From Ascaphus truei (taxonomy: Eukaryota > Chordata > Amphibia > Anura > Ascaphidae): a stretch of 64,000 bases of DNA. The DNA lies in assembly GCA_036426205.1 (NCBI GenBank), contig CM071586.1:10958905-11022904 (forward strand), written 5' to 3'. This document shows, one piece after another, positions 11,576-22,430 of the stretch (its first letter is position 1; each line of letters starts with the position of its first letter). The translations under genes were made by a program, and so were the position numbers. Under the pieces are notes generated by a model. The model ran no database searches. It was not told the DNA's origin and saw only the letters and a list, made by a program, of their open reading frames with translations.

Positions 11576-12174
11576 CTCTGATTTTTCACATCTGGATGAC
11601 CAGCGGTGTTCTCATTTGTCCAAACCATTTTATGGCATAGTTCTTTTTATTTAATAAATTAGTTTTTATAGTCACTAGGAGTCTCTATGTTATATGTGCA
11701 GTGTGTGTATTAGTGTAGACCTGTTTTAACCCTACAGTGTTGCACTATGATCTGTGTCTGTTTGTGTTTTTTTCCCCTATATGGCCTGTCAAGCAAGTGT
11801 GCTGATCCCTGAGGAGTACAGGATTATCCAATGAACTTTTGGCGCCAGGTTTTTCTTTGTTTTCATTTTTAAATACTAAAACATTATTATGAAATCATCT
11901 TTGCGTGCTGATATATGTATGTGGTTTGTGCTAGTTTTATCTCTTTGTGATGACTTCCTAGTGACTCAACTCGGAATCATTTTAAGTTTTTGGCAAGGAC
12001 GACATACCTATACAAAGGCTTATATTGTAAGCATCAAAAGTCCAGAGTTATGAAGTGTAACATAAATCTTTTTGGACTTCAACTAATTTTTTGTACAATT
12101 AATTAACATCCAAAAAATGCAATGAAATTTGATGTGAATCAGAGCAGGAATTTGACCATAAATGGCACGTGAGG

Positions 12175-12238
12175 CCTTCGATAGCTCAGCTGGTAGAGCT
12201 GAGGACTGTAGTGAAAATGCGGTAATCCTTAGGTCGCT
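12175..12238 (+). pseudogene. Truncated intron-containing tRNA-Tyr(GUA)
   Basis: CCTTCGATAGCTCAGCTGG is the 5' half of vertebrate tRNA-Tyr. It is followed by the anticodon stem-loop GGACTGTAG, a 13-nt intron (about TGAAAATGCGGTA) and the exon 2 start ATCCTTAGGTCGC. The T-arm and 3' acceptor strand are absent, replaced by AT-rich DNA, and one D-stem base differs. It cannot form a tRNA. Confidence 0.85.
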
Positions 12239-13380
12239 TACTAAATTATTTTTTAAAGGAATAAGAATCAAATGGTATTTTGTTTTTTCTCAGTATGAAT
12301 GTAGGTCAACAATGCAATACTGTTTAATGTGGCCTTTTGGTGTCATGCAAAGTTTTACAAAGTAAGTTTTTAGTGTAATAAATTTAGACAAAAGAAAATC
12401 TGATCCAAGAATGGTAGGAAAGAGTTTTAAGCAAAGAGATGCAGGCATTGACTAGAATAGGTATAGAGTAAATAAGTAAGAATTACAATTTTTCCAACCT
12501 AAAGTAAAGATATGCAAATCAAATTTCTAATAATGTCACAGTCCATCGGTGCACTCATTGTTCTCAACAGAAAGTTTTTTTGCCTAAAAGAATCAGGGAC
12601 AGTCAAATCTGATCGGTGAACACGCCTATTGAACACAGGTTCAAAAGTTGGGAAATAATTTTTTCCTTAAAAAGTTTTATTAGATTCTCATCATAAATAT
12701 GATTTTAAAAAAAAGGGGGTTGATTGTTTGTTTGAGTGATTCTTGTGTGTCTGTGGTAATATTTTTTTTTTTCCCCATTGCAATAAGTGGCTGATTCAGA
12801 TTTTGATACTGAAGCAGACTACTGTAGGTGCTGGCAAATTATTGTTATGCCCTTCAAGAACTGTAATCTGAACAAAGCTGAATATGCTAATTACTTGTAT
12901 TTGGGTAAATTCTGTGTGTAAGTTGTGTTTGAAAGATAAATATTGGGGATACCGGTTTATAATATGCATATAAAATTACTATCCAGGAACTTGCAAGTGC
13001 TCACAAAAATAAGAATGTTATTAATAGCCCGCGATGAAGTTTAAATTAAAAGAAAAAGAAAGTGGTGTACACGCATTACAATTTTAAAGTGATCAACGCT
13101 GGACAAAGGAGAGTTTGGGAGTCTGTGGAAAGAAGCAGGAGGGAAAAAAATGGGCATAAGCCGGAAAGATTCTTTGATCTTTATATAAATAGTAATTAGT
13201 CTAGTTACTAGTAGAATTTTAAAAGTTCATTCGTTTTGGCCACACGAGTGAGATTTTAAAACCAGGAGATTTTTTTTATTTTTCCCTCTGCTCAAATCTA
13301 GATAACCACACCTTCAACAGTTTAAAGAATATGCAGCTGTATTTTTGAAGATCTGGTGACAGGATACTGGGGAGCGCAGG
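12239..13380. other. AT-rich intergenic DNA, no gene seen
   Basis: Short homopolymer runs and small spurious ORFs only. No RNA-gene motif, tandem repeat or transposon protein is recognisable. Confidence 0.5.
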
Positions 13381-14246
13381 TATATATATAAGAGAACAAA
13401 CACAAGCATATAGTGCAGATATATCTGTTCAAGTGGTGTGGTTATCTTAGAACAAAATGTCCCTATGAGATTTCTACTTACAGATTTCTCACAGGACTTG
13501 TGTGCATAAAGGTATCTTTGGAAGATCTATATTGGGTATACAAATCTTCCCTGGATCAGTGGGATGGGACCTTAGTAAGATGAAAGAGAGGCACAAAACA
13601 TACTGCAGACTGTTCCAACATTTATGTAAAAAATCAATATAAAAATTTGCACTCACAATTTTGCAAATATAAACATGCAGATTGGGATAATATCCCCTCC
13701 ACGAATAGTAACTGCTCCCGCGGGTGAGTGAATAGATACCGCTGATGGTACCATGGATGCGGACAGATTCTCCTAGGGCTGTGGGGCACGCTTTCAACCG
13801 TCTTTAAGTCGTATAGGCGTCTTCCCACTGCCAGGCTTAGGGTCCTCACGTCTCACGTCAGCGTCACCTGAACCGGAAGCAGAAAGGTAGGCGGGCTGGA
13901 GTCTTCCAGTGAATCCTGCTGCTGCCACTCTACGCATTTCACCGTGAAGGTTTCATCAGGAGTGGTTTCACAATAAAGTTACAACATTCAAATACCCTAT
14001 CTCAGTATCTTATTGGCCCTCCTACCGGCCAATCGGGGGGTTTGGTTCTAATGAAGGGATAATGTGTATAGTCCCTACCTATAAATATATAACAAGATAC
14101 ACAGAACTTTAAAATATTCAATGCCTCACATGCAAAGAATACCAAACAGAATATAAAAAATATATATTAATAAAACAATAACATTTTTAATAAAAAAGGG
14201 AGGTAATCCAGACCAAAATCTGCAGGTAGAGGTCAGGGAAAAAAGA
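13381..14246 (-). repeat. PLE-1 left arm (terminal repeat)
   Basis: The reverse complement of 15437-16301 over nearly its whole length. Matching landmarks include the poly-TA edge, the block naming 13490-13580 against 16110-16195, and the ribozyme. It has small indels against its partner and is in the same orientation as the element body. Confidence 0.9.
13925..13965 (-). ncRNA. Hammerhead ribozyme motif, PLE-1 left arm
   Basis: On the minus strand: stem I CCACTC pairs with GAGTGG (6 bp). The core has CTGATGA, a 3-bp stem II ACC/GGT with loop TTCAC, then GAAA. A minimal stem III (TGCG, U-G closed) leads to the UA cleavage position before GAGTGG. All invariant core bases are present. The tiny stem III is the form reported for PLE hammerheads. 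Confidence 0.75.
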
Positions 14247-14261
14247 GAAGCATGTTATTTA

Positions 14262-14700
14262 TCAAATGAAGGCACTCAAATCAAAATCCAAATTTAAACC
14301 CGCAGGTTGTATGGTGTTTAATAAATGGATCCATAATGATTCTCTCCGTATCAAATCTGCACCTCTTTCCCAACCTCTCCATTGTGATAATACCTGTTCA
14401 GGACCCATAAATCTAAACCCAGATGGGCCAGAATTGTGGAACATGAGGAAATGTTTGGACACACTATGGGTCAACAAACCTTTCTTAATATTTCCTACAT
14501 GCTCCAAAATCCTGATCCGTAGAGGTCTGTCTTCCCAAAATATTGAAATCCACAAGGGCAGACGATGAGGTAAACTACAAACTTAGATCGACAATTAATA
14601 TGTCTGTTCACCCCATAGTTCTTACCCGTGGAATGGTACTGTATATAAATGTATCTCCAGGCATAGCATAAGATATACAGGCAGTGCATTTTTACAACTA
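14262..14700 (-). pseudogene. PLE-1 GIY-YIG endonuclease remnant
   Basis: In two frames: VVYLIVCPCGFQYFGKTD (14495-14689), then LRIRILEHVGNIKKG and the HSVSKHF segment (14262-14555). These are the hydrophobic strand with the degenerate GIY-YIG pair, the conserved Arg helix and a His/Asn-rich tail, as in PLE C-terminal nucleases, which nick target DNA for priming. A frameshift separates the two parts, so it is inactive. Confidence 0.75.
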
Positions 14701-15047
14701 AAGAAGCCTTTAGGAAGATTCAACCAACCGGACATATTACTGCTCTTTTTACTTTTTAAAGCTTTGGGGGCTATCATACCTTTAATATTAGGTGCCCTTT
14801 TAAAAAGCACTTGAGCCCTATCAGGGATATGATGTCCTAATATAGGGTCATTCTTTAGTATGTGCCAATGTTTGTTTAGAATATGCCTAATATTGCCAGC
14901 CTCTCTACTATATTGGGTGACGAAAGGGATATCTATTGTATCTCTAATTTGTTTATTTTTTGGTAATAGAATATGTTCTCTGGTTAGAGAGATAGTTTTG
15001 TCCAAGGCTTTGTCTATATTATCTTTCTTATATTTTCTTTCTTCCAA
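14622..15047 (-). pseudogene. PLE-1 RT C-terminal/linker region
   Basis: A 141-codon segment with the PLE-type linker between RT thumb and nuclease. It contains RHILNKHWHILKNDPILGH and a Lys-rich stretch with Ser-Asn-Met and Phe-Xaa-Cys-Cys-like residues that precede the GIY-YIG domain. It is read between the RT fragment at 15137-15430 and the nuclease, in frames broken by indels. The RHI(L)..HW pattern is characteristic of PLEs. Confidence 0.65.
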
Positions 15048-15136
15048 TTTTCTAGTTAAAGTAGCCTACTGTTCCATGAAAATCTCATCAGTGCAATTAC
15101 GTTTTAACCTTCTATATTGGCCGAATGGAATATTAT

Positions 15137-15430
15137 CTATCCAGCTTTTTGATGCCAACTAGATTGTAGGAGAAGGTTATTGCAATCCACTTCCTTGAAG
15201 TGATTGCAAGTTTTTATCTTACCTTCTTCTATATAGATAGTTAAATCTAGACAGTTAATGGTAGAATTTCTTATTATTGATGTAAATTTGAGATTCATGA
15301 AATTATCATCTAAGTACACAAGGAAATCATCTAGACTTTCACGGGACCCTTTCCATATAAAGATAATATCATCTATATATCTTTTCCAGGTCACCAGGTT
15401 CGCATCCCAGCCTGCTCATGTCCAAATATG
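15137..15430 (-). pseudogene. PLE-1 reverse transcriptase fragment (motif C onward)
   Basis: Reads TWKRYIDDIIFIWKG, the RT catalytic YIDD box. Then YLDDNFMNLKFTSII and INCLDLTIYIEEGKI follow, a PLE-specific downstream block. Everything N-terminal of YIDD is missing, replaced by the inverted arm, so no functional RT can be made. The reading resumes in the linker fragment after a frameshift near 15,100. Confidence 0.8.
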
Positions 15431-15436
15431 GTCATT

Positions 15437-16301
15437 TTCTCTCTTTTTCCCCCCGACCTCTACCTGCAGCTTTTGGTCTGGATTACCTCCCTTTTTTATT
15501 AAAAATGTTATTGTTTTATTAATATATATTTTTTATATTCTGTTTGGTATTCTTTGCATGTGAGGCATTGAATATTTTAAAGTTCTGTGTATCTTGTTAT
15601 ATATGTATAGGTAGGGACTATACACATTTCCCTTCATTAGTACCAAACCCCACGATTGGCCTGTAGGAGGGCCAATAAGATCCTGAGATAGGGTATTTGA
15701 ATGTTGTAACTTTATTGTCAAACCACTCCTGATGAAACTTTCACGGTGAAACGCGTAGAGTGGCAGCAGCAGGATTCACTGGAAGACTCCAGCCCGCCTA
15801 CCTTTCTGCTTCCGGTTCCGGAGACGTGAGACGTGAGGACCCTAAGCCAGGCAGTGGGAAGACGCCTATACGACTGAAAGCTGGTTGAAAGCGTGCCCCA
15901 CAGCCCTAGGAGAATCCGTCCGCATCCACGCTACCATCAGCGGTGTCTATTCACTCACCCGCGGGAGCAGTTACTATTCGTGGCGGGGATAATATCCCAA
16001 TCTGCATGTTTATATTTGCAAAATTGTGAGTGCAAATTTTTATATTGATTTTTTACATAAATGTTGGAACAGTCTGCAGTATGTTTTGTGCCTCTCTTTC
16101 ACCTTACTAGGGTCCCATCCCACTGATCCAGGGAAGATTTGGATACCCAATATAGATCTTCCAAAGATACCTTAATGCACACAAGTCTGTGAGAAATCTG
16201 TAAGCAGAAATCTCATAGGGACATTTTGTTCTAAGATAACCACACCACTTGAACAGACATATCTGCACTATATGTTTGTGTTTGTTCTCTTATATATATA
16301 A
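15437..16301 (+). repeat. PLE-1 right arm (inverted terminal repeat)
   Basis: Inverted partner of the left arm, carrying its ribozyme on the plus strand. It lies upstream of the body in transcription sense but in the opposite orientation. Confidence 0.9.
15723..15763 (+). ncRNA. Hammerhead ribozyme motif, PLE-1 right arm
   Basis: Stem I CCACTC (15723-15728) pairs with GAGTGG (15758-15763). The core has CTGATGA at 15729-15735, a short stem II (ACT/GGT with one wobble), GAAA at 15748-15751, a minimal stem III CGCG, then TA. It is a complete type I hammerhead with an intact CUGAUGA...GAAA core and predicted cleavage after A15757. Confidence 0.8.
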
Positions 16302-17890
16302 GAAAAAAATAAAAACCGGGCGCTTCTCAAAGTGAATAATTAAATAACTATATAATATACGTGACAGTGATGTATAATTAATCATCAGTGCACAAAATTG
16401 TGTTTAGTGACCTTCACCAGTGTATGAAAAATTATATAAATATTAAAGTGCAATACAATGAATAAAAAAGCAGCTCTACACCCTTAGGATGGACTGTTCA
16501 GGTCCAGATGGTTCTTGTGTAGATTTTCAAATTGGAGCGGAGCGCTGGGTGACTCAGGATTATGAAAAAGAAAAATAAATACAATAGTGCAGATGGTAAT
16601 GATATAAAAATATAATAAAATGTTCTCTGTAGTAGTGGTACTCACAGATTGCACTATCAAATATAAGCGTATCAGAGACCCTTCTCTCTCTGATGGGAGC
16701 CCTTTAATGGAAATCCCTCAGAGTGGTATGCTGATACTGGAAGCTTGTATTATGGTGGTTCAGTTATCCTCCCAGGGGTATGTAAAAGTGAAAGAGAGAA
16801 CACACAATAGAGTAGTATAGTCTAAAATTGTATTGGCAGCAATCGATAATCATATGTATAATACACTCACATTTTGTAATAAAATTTGGTTCGTGGGAGA
16901 GGACAGCTGTGAATGGAGAACGCCGGTTGTTCCTGGAGCGGAGGAGCCCTTCCGCATACGTCACTGGTACCTTCGTCACGTCCTGTGGTGTCGTAAGTCA
17001 GGGCGGAAGAGGCTGCCTGGTGTGTCCGTCTCCTACTGGTTTGCCAGCAGTTGTCTCCCGGTTTCCTCAGCACAATCACCTCCCACAGCGGAGAATCCTT
17101 ATATATATACCTGTGCTCCCCAGTATCCTGTCACCAAATCTCTCTCGGATTGAAGGAAAGACAATCCACACGAAGGGTTGAAGCTGCATTTATTATCATT
17201 ATCCACTTTATCACATTCACTGATTTTTACATTTGGACACACTGTTATAATTATTCACGTGCACTTATAGTAGTCACTATAATTAAATTTAAGCGCCACT
17301 CTTTAACTATTTGTTCACCTGTATTCCAGAAGAATAAGAGAAAGAAATGTTTATTAATTTAGTTTACGGCTTCAAACTATTGTGTTTTTTATTATTAGGA
17401 TAAGTGAGAAATATGTGTTTTTTGTTATTTTTGTAAAGTTGATTGGTTGTGTATTTTCCATGGAAATTTTAGCCTGCAACGGGCTGAGAGAGAAGCTCCA
17501 TTTTTTAAACGGAAAGTTTAGGGGTTTAATGTTGCTCAAGACAGTAGTTCAAAGGGTTTTTTTTCTGTTCTGATAAGATTGTTTATAGAGGTATTGTATA
17601 TTATGGAATATAATGTTTGATATATTATTTTATAGTATAGAATGTTTTTAGTATATAATGTTTAGGATTAATATGTAGTATAATGTAATATACACTAGAG
17701 TAATGTTTTAAGAGTGTTGCAGTGATACAAAGTGTGTGTCACCAGGTATAAATAAAATGTATAGTTATAAAAATGAGTAATACTGAGTATTGTATTTGTA
17801 TACTGTCAGAATTGTACTCAGTGTTTCGCAAAGAATGCAGTACAGAGAATTACTGTGGAGTCCTATACAAAATAAATTTTCTACTGTAAC
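16302..17890. other. Unassigned AT-rich DNA with one GC-rich patch
   Basis: No recognisable protein or RNA gene. The 16880-17150 patch is GC-richer with several overlapping short ORFs but no domain. The opening (AAAAACCGGGCGCTTCTC) resembles a dispersed-repeat edge. I can say no more. Confidence 0.4.
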
Positions 17891-19025
17891 CTTAATTGAA
17901 TATGTGATGTATTTTATAATGTTTTACTATTTTCTCTCCAAAGGTGTCCCATTTTGAAATCTTTATCAATAATTTTTTCATTTTAAAGAATATATTTCTG
18001 ACAAATCCAGAGTTCATTTGGTATATTGATGTTTCCTCTCGGAGTGATACAGCAGCATACGTTTGATGGCAAATTATATGTTTTCCAGCATGAGGATTTA
18101 AACGCAAATTTTATATCTACATTTTTGGGATTTTTAAATCTAAAGGTTTTTCTATTGTCTATGCTATAAAAAGGATCTATTATAGGTGTTATTTTTACCT
18201 TAAGCAGAAGCTATGTTACAATCACTGCACATATAAATCTCAAAGACCCTATTTCCCAGAAAATTTGTATTATGAAGCCAATTAGCAATGAGGGCTATTT
18301 ATAATGTTAAATGTTTGGACAGGACTCAATAGTCTCCCGGTCTGGCTATTGTTTTTAATGTTATATACTGTTCACATAGTAATTGGGTTATTTGTGAACA
18401 AGAGAAGGGAGATATTTGCAGACAATATAAAGTAGGCAATGTTATCAAGCCTTTACAGATAAATTATTTTTGCCCATGAGGCCCTTTTGGTAATCTACAG
18501 ATCAATTGCATTGTGTTACCCAAGAGTTTGTATTTTTTGATATGTATTGGTTAGGATAGGTATTTTTAGGATGAGGTAAGATCTATCTCTGTCTATATGT
18601 GGATGCAAAGAAAAGTGGTAAAGAAAATGTTACAGGAATTTATTCCTAGGTATAGATAAGATATTATCTACTCAGATATAAATGATCTCCTTATGAGACA
18701 CTTACGGGAAGTATTAATAGTTCAAAGGAACTAATTATTAAAGACTATGTTATTTGTAAGGAAACAATTGGCAAGTATTGTATGCAACTAATAATTTTTT
18801 TGCAATTTTTATATACAGGTTAAAGTTACAGGTCACAGTTGTACAGTTTCCATACAAGAATCTGAAAGTGTATCTACCAGAGCTTGGAGATTGAACGATG
18901 GTTATATTTTAAAAAGAAAACACGCATAACAGCCCAGCTGGAAGGGCCCGTCCATATTGAGCATTGTTACAAGAGATGCAAAACTCACCTTCGATGTGAC
19001 TCATTGTAAAGTGATTTTCTCTAAC
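17890..19025 (+). pseudogene. Possible decayed retroviral pol trace
   Basis: Two short readings look retroviral: one near 18000-18060 resembles the start of an RNase H domain, and one near 18930-19010 resembles the basic C-terminal end of an integrase. The spacing is shorter than in an intact pol, and the frame is broken by many stops. No LTRs were identified. Weak evidence; alternatively chance similarity in AT-rich DNA. Confidence 0.25.
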
Positions 19026-19027
19026 AA

Positions 19028-19215
19028 AGAAATATACAAGTTTTTAAAGAATCAAAAGGAATACACAAGTTTTTAAAGAACCAAACGATATTTACATAAG
19101 TCTTTGAAGAACTAAAAGAAATTAATACCATTTTTTTAAAGAACTAAAAGACATTTATACCATTTTTTAAAGAACTAAAAGACATTTATACCAGTTTTTT
19201 TTTTGGTTGAAGAAA
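19028..19215 (+). repeat. Degenerate tandem repeat, about 38 bp period
   Basis: Five or so copies of a unit containing TTTTTAAAGAA(C/T)(C/T)AAAAG followed by ACATTTATACC variants. Confidence 0.75.
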
Positions 19216-19637
19216 CAAAAGAATTATAACTTTACATTTTATATATTCATTATAGCTGAATTATTGTATACTAACCTTACATTTTTTATGTTTTGTATTT
19301 TAGATACTAACATATAGTTTAGGATTCTGACTGGAAATTACCAAATAAATTAGTGGATCCTGGTTAGGCTATTATTAGGGGTATTTGTATTATTATTAGG
19401 GGTATAGAGATGGAAATGGTTCTATATTCTATTATATCTATGTGTGTTAGGATATTGGAAGTTAGCAGAGGAGAGAAATGTGTTATACTGTAGTATTAGA
19501 TTTAGCACATAGGATGGCCTTAGTATCAATATTATATTTAGTTATATCGGGATATATGTATTTTTAAGTGTCGCAGGAGGAGGAGTGAGTTATATATCTA
19601 TATCTATATTAAGGGATATATTAACATCCAATGTGTT

Positions 19638-20811
19638 TGTAACGAGTATTCCCTGTGAATACAGATGCTACTATCTTGCTGTGTAACCTGTGTGGCTCTC
19701 AGGAGCCTAAGCCTCCGCTTGGGGAGCCTGGGGTACATACATATAATACGATCTCATGGTGCAATGCCTCCACCTGGGAGGGATCCCAACGGAGTGGGAG
19801 GAGGCCCTCACAGGAAACAATCACATTAAGCAAACAGTTGTAAAACAGAACTGGCTTTACTGCATAGCATGTACTTTTCATAAATCAACAGGTGTCCCTC
19901 TCTAGAGGAGACACTGACTACTGCGTCTCGCAGGACGCTCCCACCTACACCGGGTGATCCCACCCCGTGTCCAATAACCCCACACAATATGTCCTGCACC
20001 CTTAAAGGGAGAGGATATATATGACTGCGCAGCCACTAGTACCGTAACAAATATATATGTAGGATCGTTGGTGCACTTGTTGATGGTTACCTGCCGAGCC
20101 CTCCAGTGCCCGGGCCTGCCAAGGAGCTTCACAAAGGATCCGAAGGCTGACGAATCCAGGAACTACCGTCCGGGGCGATCCCACCTGGATGGCTACTGCA
20201 GCGGTAGCGGAGGTCTGAGCCCAAACCTCTGGATGGACGCGCAATGTCCGCTGTGTCCCTAACTGACTCTGTATAGTAAGGGGCAGGGTCCCTAACCTGG
20301 GGCCTGTCCCTACAACACTCAACTACTGGTGACTCAGGGCTATCTGGGGCCTAGTGCAGGGAGTCACTGACTCCTGCACCCTACCTCCTTCCCCTAGCTG
20401 CTCCTGCCGCTGACTGATTAGCGTGCTCCAAGCCCGCGAAATGTATCTATCCCTGAGCAGGGAGATACTACAGCCCTATTGGCTCCCTGGCATCATCTGG
20501 GGCGTTCCTGAGGCTCATGGGACTTGTAGTCCCTTCCAAGAGCCTGTCCCTGGTAGGCTAGGGTTCGTGCGCTATCACTGCGCATACGCAATGTCCCCGG
20601 CTGGCCGCCGCATGCCGGGACTCACTGCGCATGCGTGAAGTTGCGCAACATGGCGGCGCCCTGCTCGGGAGCCCCGGGGACCTCCAGAGCACCGGAGTGC
20701 TCCCTGCTTGGCCCCCACCCTCCAGAAGTGCCGGCGGGTCTGTTGAGTGACCACCAGCAGCGGAGGTAAGAGGAGGGGGTGTCGCGGGACAAATGGGGGA
20801 AAATGGTTACA
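19638..20811 (-). repeat. 3' LTR of gypsy-B
   Basis: On the minus strand it starts TGTAACC and ends CTCGTTACA (TG...CA). It shares most of its length with the LTR at 35159-36444, including the GGACTACA(A/T)(G/A)TCCCATGAGCC block, GGAAGGAGGTAGGGTGCAG and the terminal GAATAC(T/C)CGTTACA. The first 150 bp is a different variant from that of the full element, suggesting a sister LTR subfamily. Confidence 0.85.
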
Positions 20812-20956
20812 TCCTCCCCCTGGTAAAATCCCCAACGTCCCCGCTTGGGACACATAACTTGATATAACTATGTACAAAAGTTATATAATGAAAATGGCAT
20901 AATATCGTTATATAATAAATATAATAAAAATGCAACAATCAATGCGATCTTTCTTA

Positions 20957-22185
20957 TCATCTCAAGATCAGATTGCACATTTCAGTGAACATCACAATGA
21001 CGGACTGCATTCTGCTGCGAGACCACTGCTGAGCCTCATAATGGGGTGCCCAAATTTGATCATAGGTTACCCGATTTGGAGGGTACTTGACTCTTTGGCT
21101 CCTACGGAGCTGTTCTTCAGCAACTCCCTCTGGGGAGTAATAAGTATAGTCCTGAGGCTCAGCCTCTTCCCTTGAGGGGAGAAATGTCTCTGAACAGTCT
21201 CTGTTAGGCACAATGCATGGGCTCTGTGGATCCAAAGGCTGGCCTGTTGGTGCCACCTTAGTAGGCGTTGGCCTACGGGGCCCTTTACCCGTAGCTACTC
21301 CGGGAGATACCCCTTCTGTGGAATAGTCCCTTTGAGAGGGTCCTTCCATAGGGTCTTCAGGAGTTTAAGAGTGGGTTTCGTTATTTACTGTCTCTTGACC
21401 CATCTCTGATAAGTCGGACTCACCATTGAGCGGTGTGGCCAGTATTTCTGCTTCTTCGTCTCCCACTGGGGGAATGGGGAGAAGGTGATTACGATGCCAA
21501 ACCTTTACCCGGCCGTCAGTGTCTTTGATGCGATAGACCGGGAGGCCGGGCATCTGTGACTCTACTTCATATACACCGTCTCTCCACCGGTCCGCCAGTT
21601 TATGTTTTCCGGGGACTCCCAGATTACGAAGCAACACAGCGTCCCCAGGACGTAGCTCCCGATACTTGACTTTATTGTCATAACGTCTCTTATTGCCAGC
21701 ATTCAGTTTAGCTGTAGACTTCTCAGCCTGTTGGTAAGCTTGCTGCAAACTATCCTTTAGCCTTTGCACATACTTGAAATGGGTAGCATTGTGTATCCCA
21801 TCCGTTGATACTCGAAGACGCACATCTACTGGGAGTCTTGCTTCCCGCCCAAACATGAGGAAGTATGGGGAGAATCCAGTGGACTCATGGCGAGTACAGT
21901 TGTACGCGTGTACCAACGCTTCTACGTGTCGACTCCATTCCGTTTTCTGCGCACCCTTCAGGGTTCCGAGCATGTCCAACAAGGTCCTGTTGAATTGTTC
22001 AGGCAAAACATCTCCTTCGGGTGGTACGGAGTCGTCCGGGATTTGGCGATGTTCAGCATTTTGAGTAATTCTCGGATCAGAGTGCTCTCAAAATCTCGCC
22101 CTTGGTCGGAGTGAAGTCGGTTTGCAAGACCGTAGTGAACGAAAAACTTCTCCCATAGTATTTTTGCGACTGTGATGGCCTTATG
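20957..22185 (-). pseudogene. gypsy-B integrase C-terminal fragment
   Basis: Two in-frame ORFs, 21365-22006 and 20957-21349, are split by one TAA where the full copy has a Glu codon. Reading covers the integrase helix after the catalytic Glu (ERFNRTLLDML in the full copy), the YNCTRHESTGFSPYFLMFG motif, the GPY/F-like region GDAVLLRNLGVPGKHK, and the acidic-basic tail ending CNLI. It runs nearly colinear with residues after about 970 of the intact pol. Inactive because the RT and the first catalytic residues are absent. Confidence 0.9.
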
Positions 22186-22190
22186 GTTTT

Positions 22191-22430
22191 TTGTGAATCT
22201 ACTGTGAGCGAATGTCTCTCACAACACACACACATTCTTACACACAAAATGGACACGAAAGACATAACAGAACAGACAAAATGGAAACAGAACATCACCA
22301 TTAATTCTTCTCCAGAGACCTCCCCAGTCCATTTCAACAGGTGCCATAATGTATAATAAAATATTATATCAGCATCATGTTATTGATCACATCTGTAATA
22401 TACTTGACTCTAGATACTGCAGTGGTGTGA
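22191..22430. other. Unassigned AT-rich segment
   Basis: Contains a short CA run and no recognisable gene. It separates gypsy-B from the repeat-rich block to the right. Confidence 0.4.

Larger units (their letters stand above)
13381..16301 (-). mobile_element. Penelope-like element with inverted arms (PLE-1)
   Basis: A decayed PLE body on the minus strand (RT remnant then GIY-YIG nuclease, about 14247-15430) is enclosed by two long inverted repeats, 13381-14246 and 15437-16301. Each arm contains a hammerhead-ribozyme motif, the hallmark of PLE terminal repeats. The RT is truncated on its N-terminal side, just before the YIDD motif, exactly where the inverted upstream arm begins. Complex inverted terminal organisation is known for PLEs. 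Confidence 0.8.
19638..22190 (-). mobile_element. 5'-truncated Ty3/gypsy copy (gypsy-B)
   Basis: Minus-strand relative of the full element at 35.2-43.6 kb. It retains the 3' LTR (19638-20811) and the pol segment from inside the integrase catalytic core to the C terminus. Similarity to the full copy stops abruptly at about 22190, next to TTTTTTGTGAATC, so the 5' LTR, gag, PR and RT are missing. Confidence 0.9.

Noticed and set aside
13489..13849. ORFs in the PLE-1 arm
   Set aside because: They lie in the terminal-repeat DNA and reappear in altered form in the inverted partner; no PLE protein motif.
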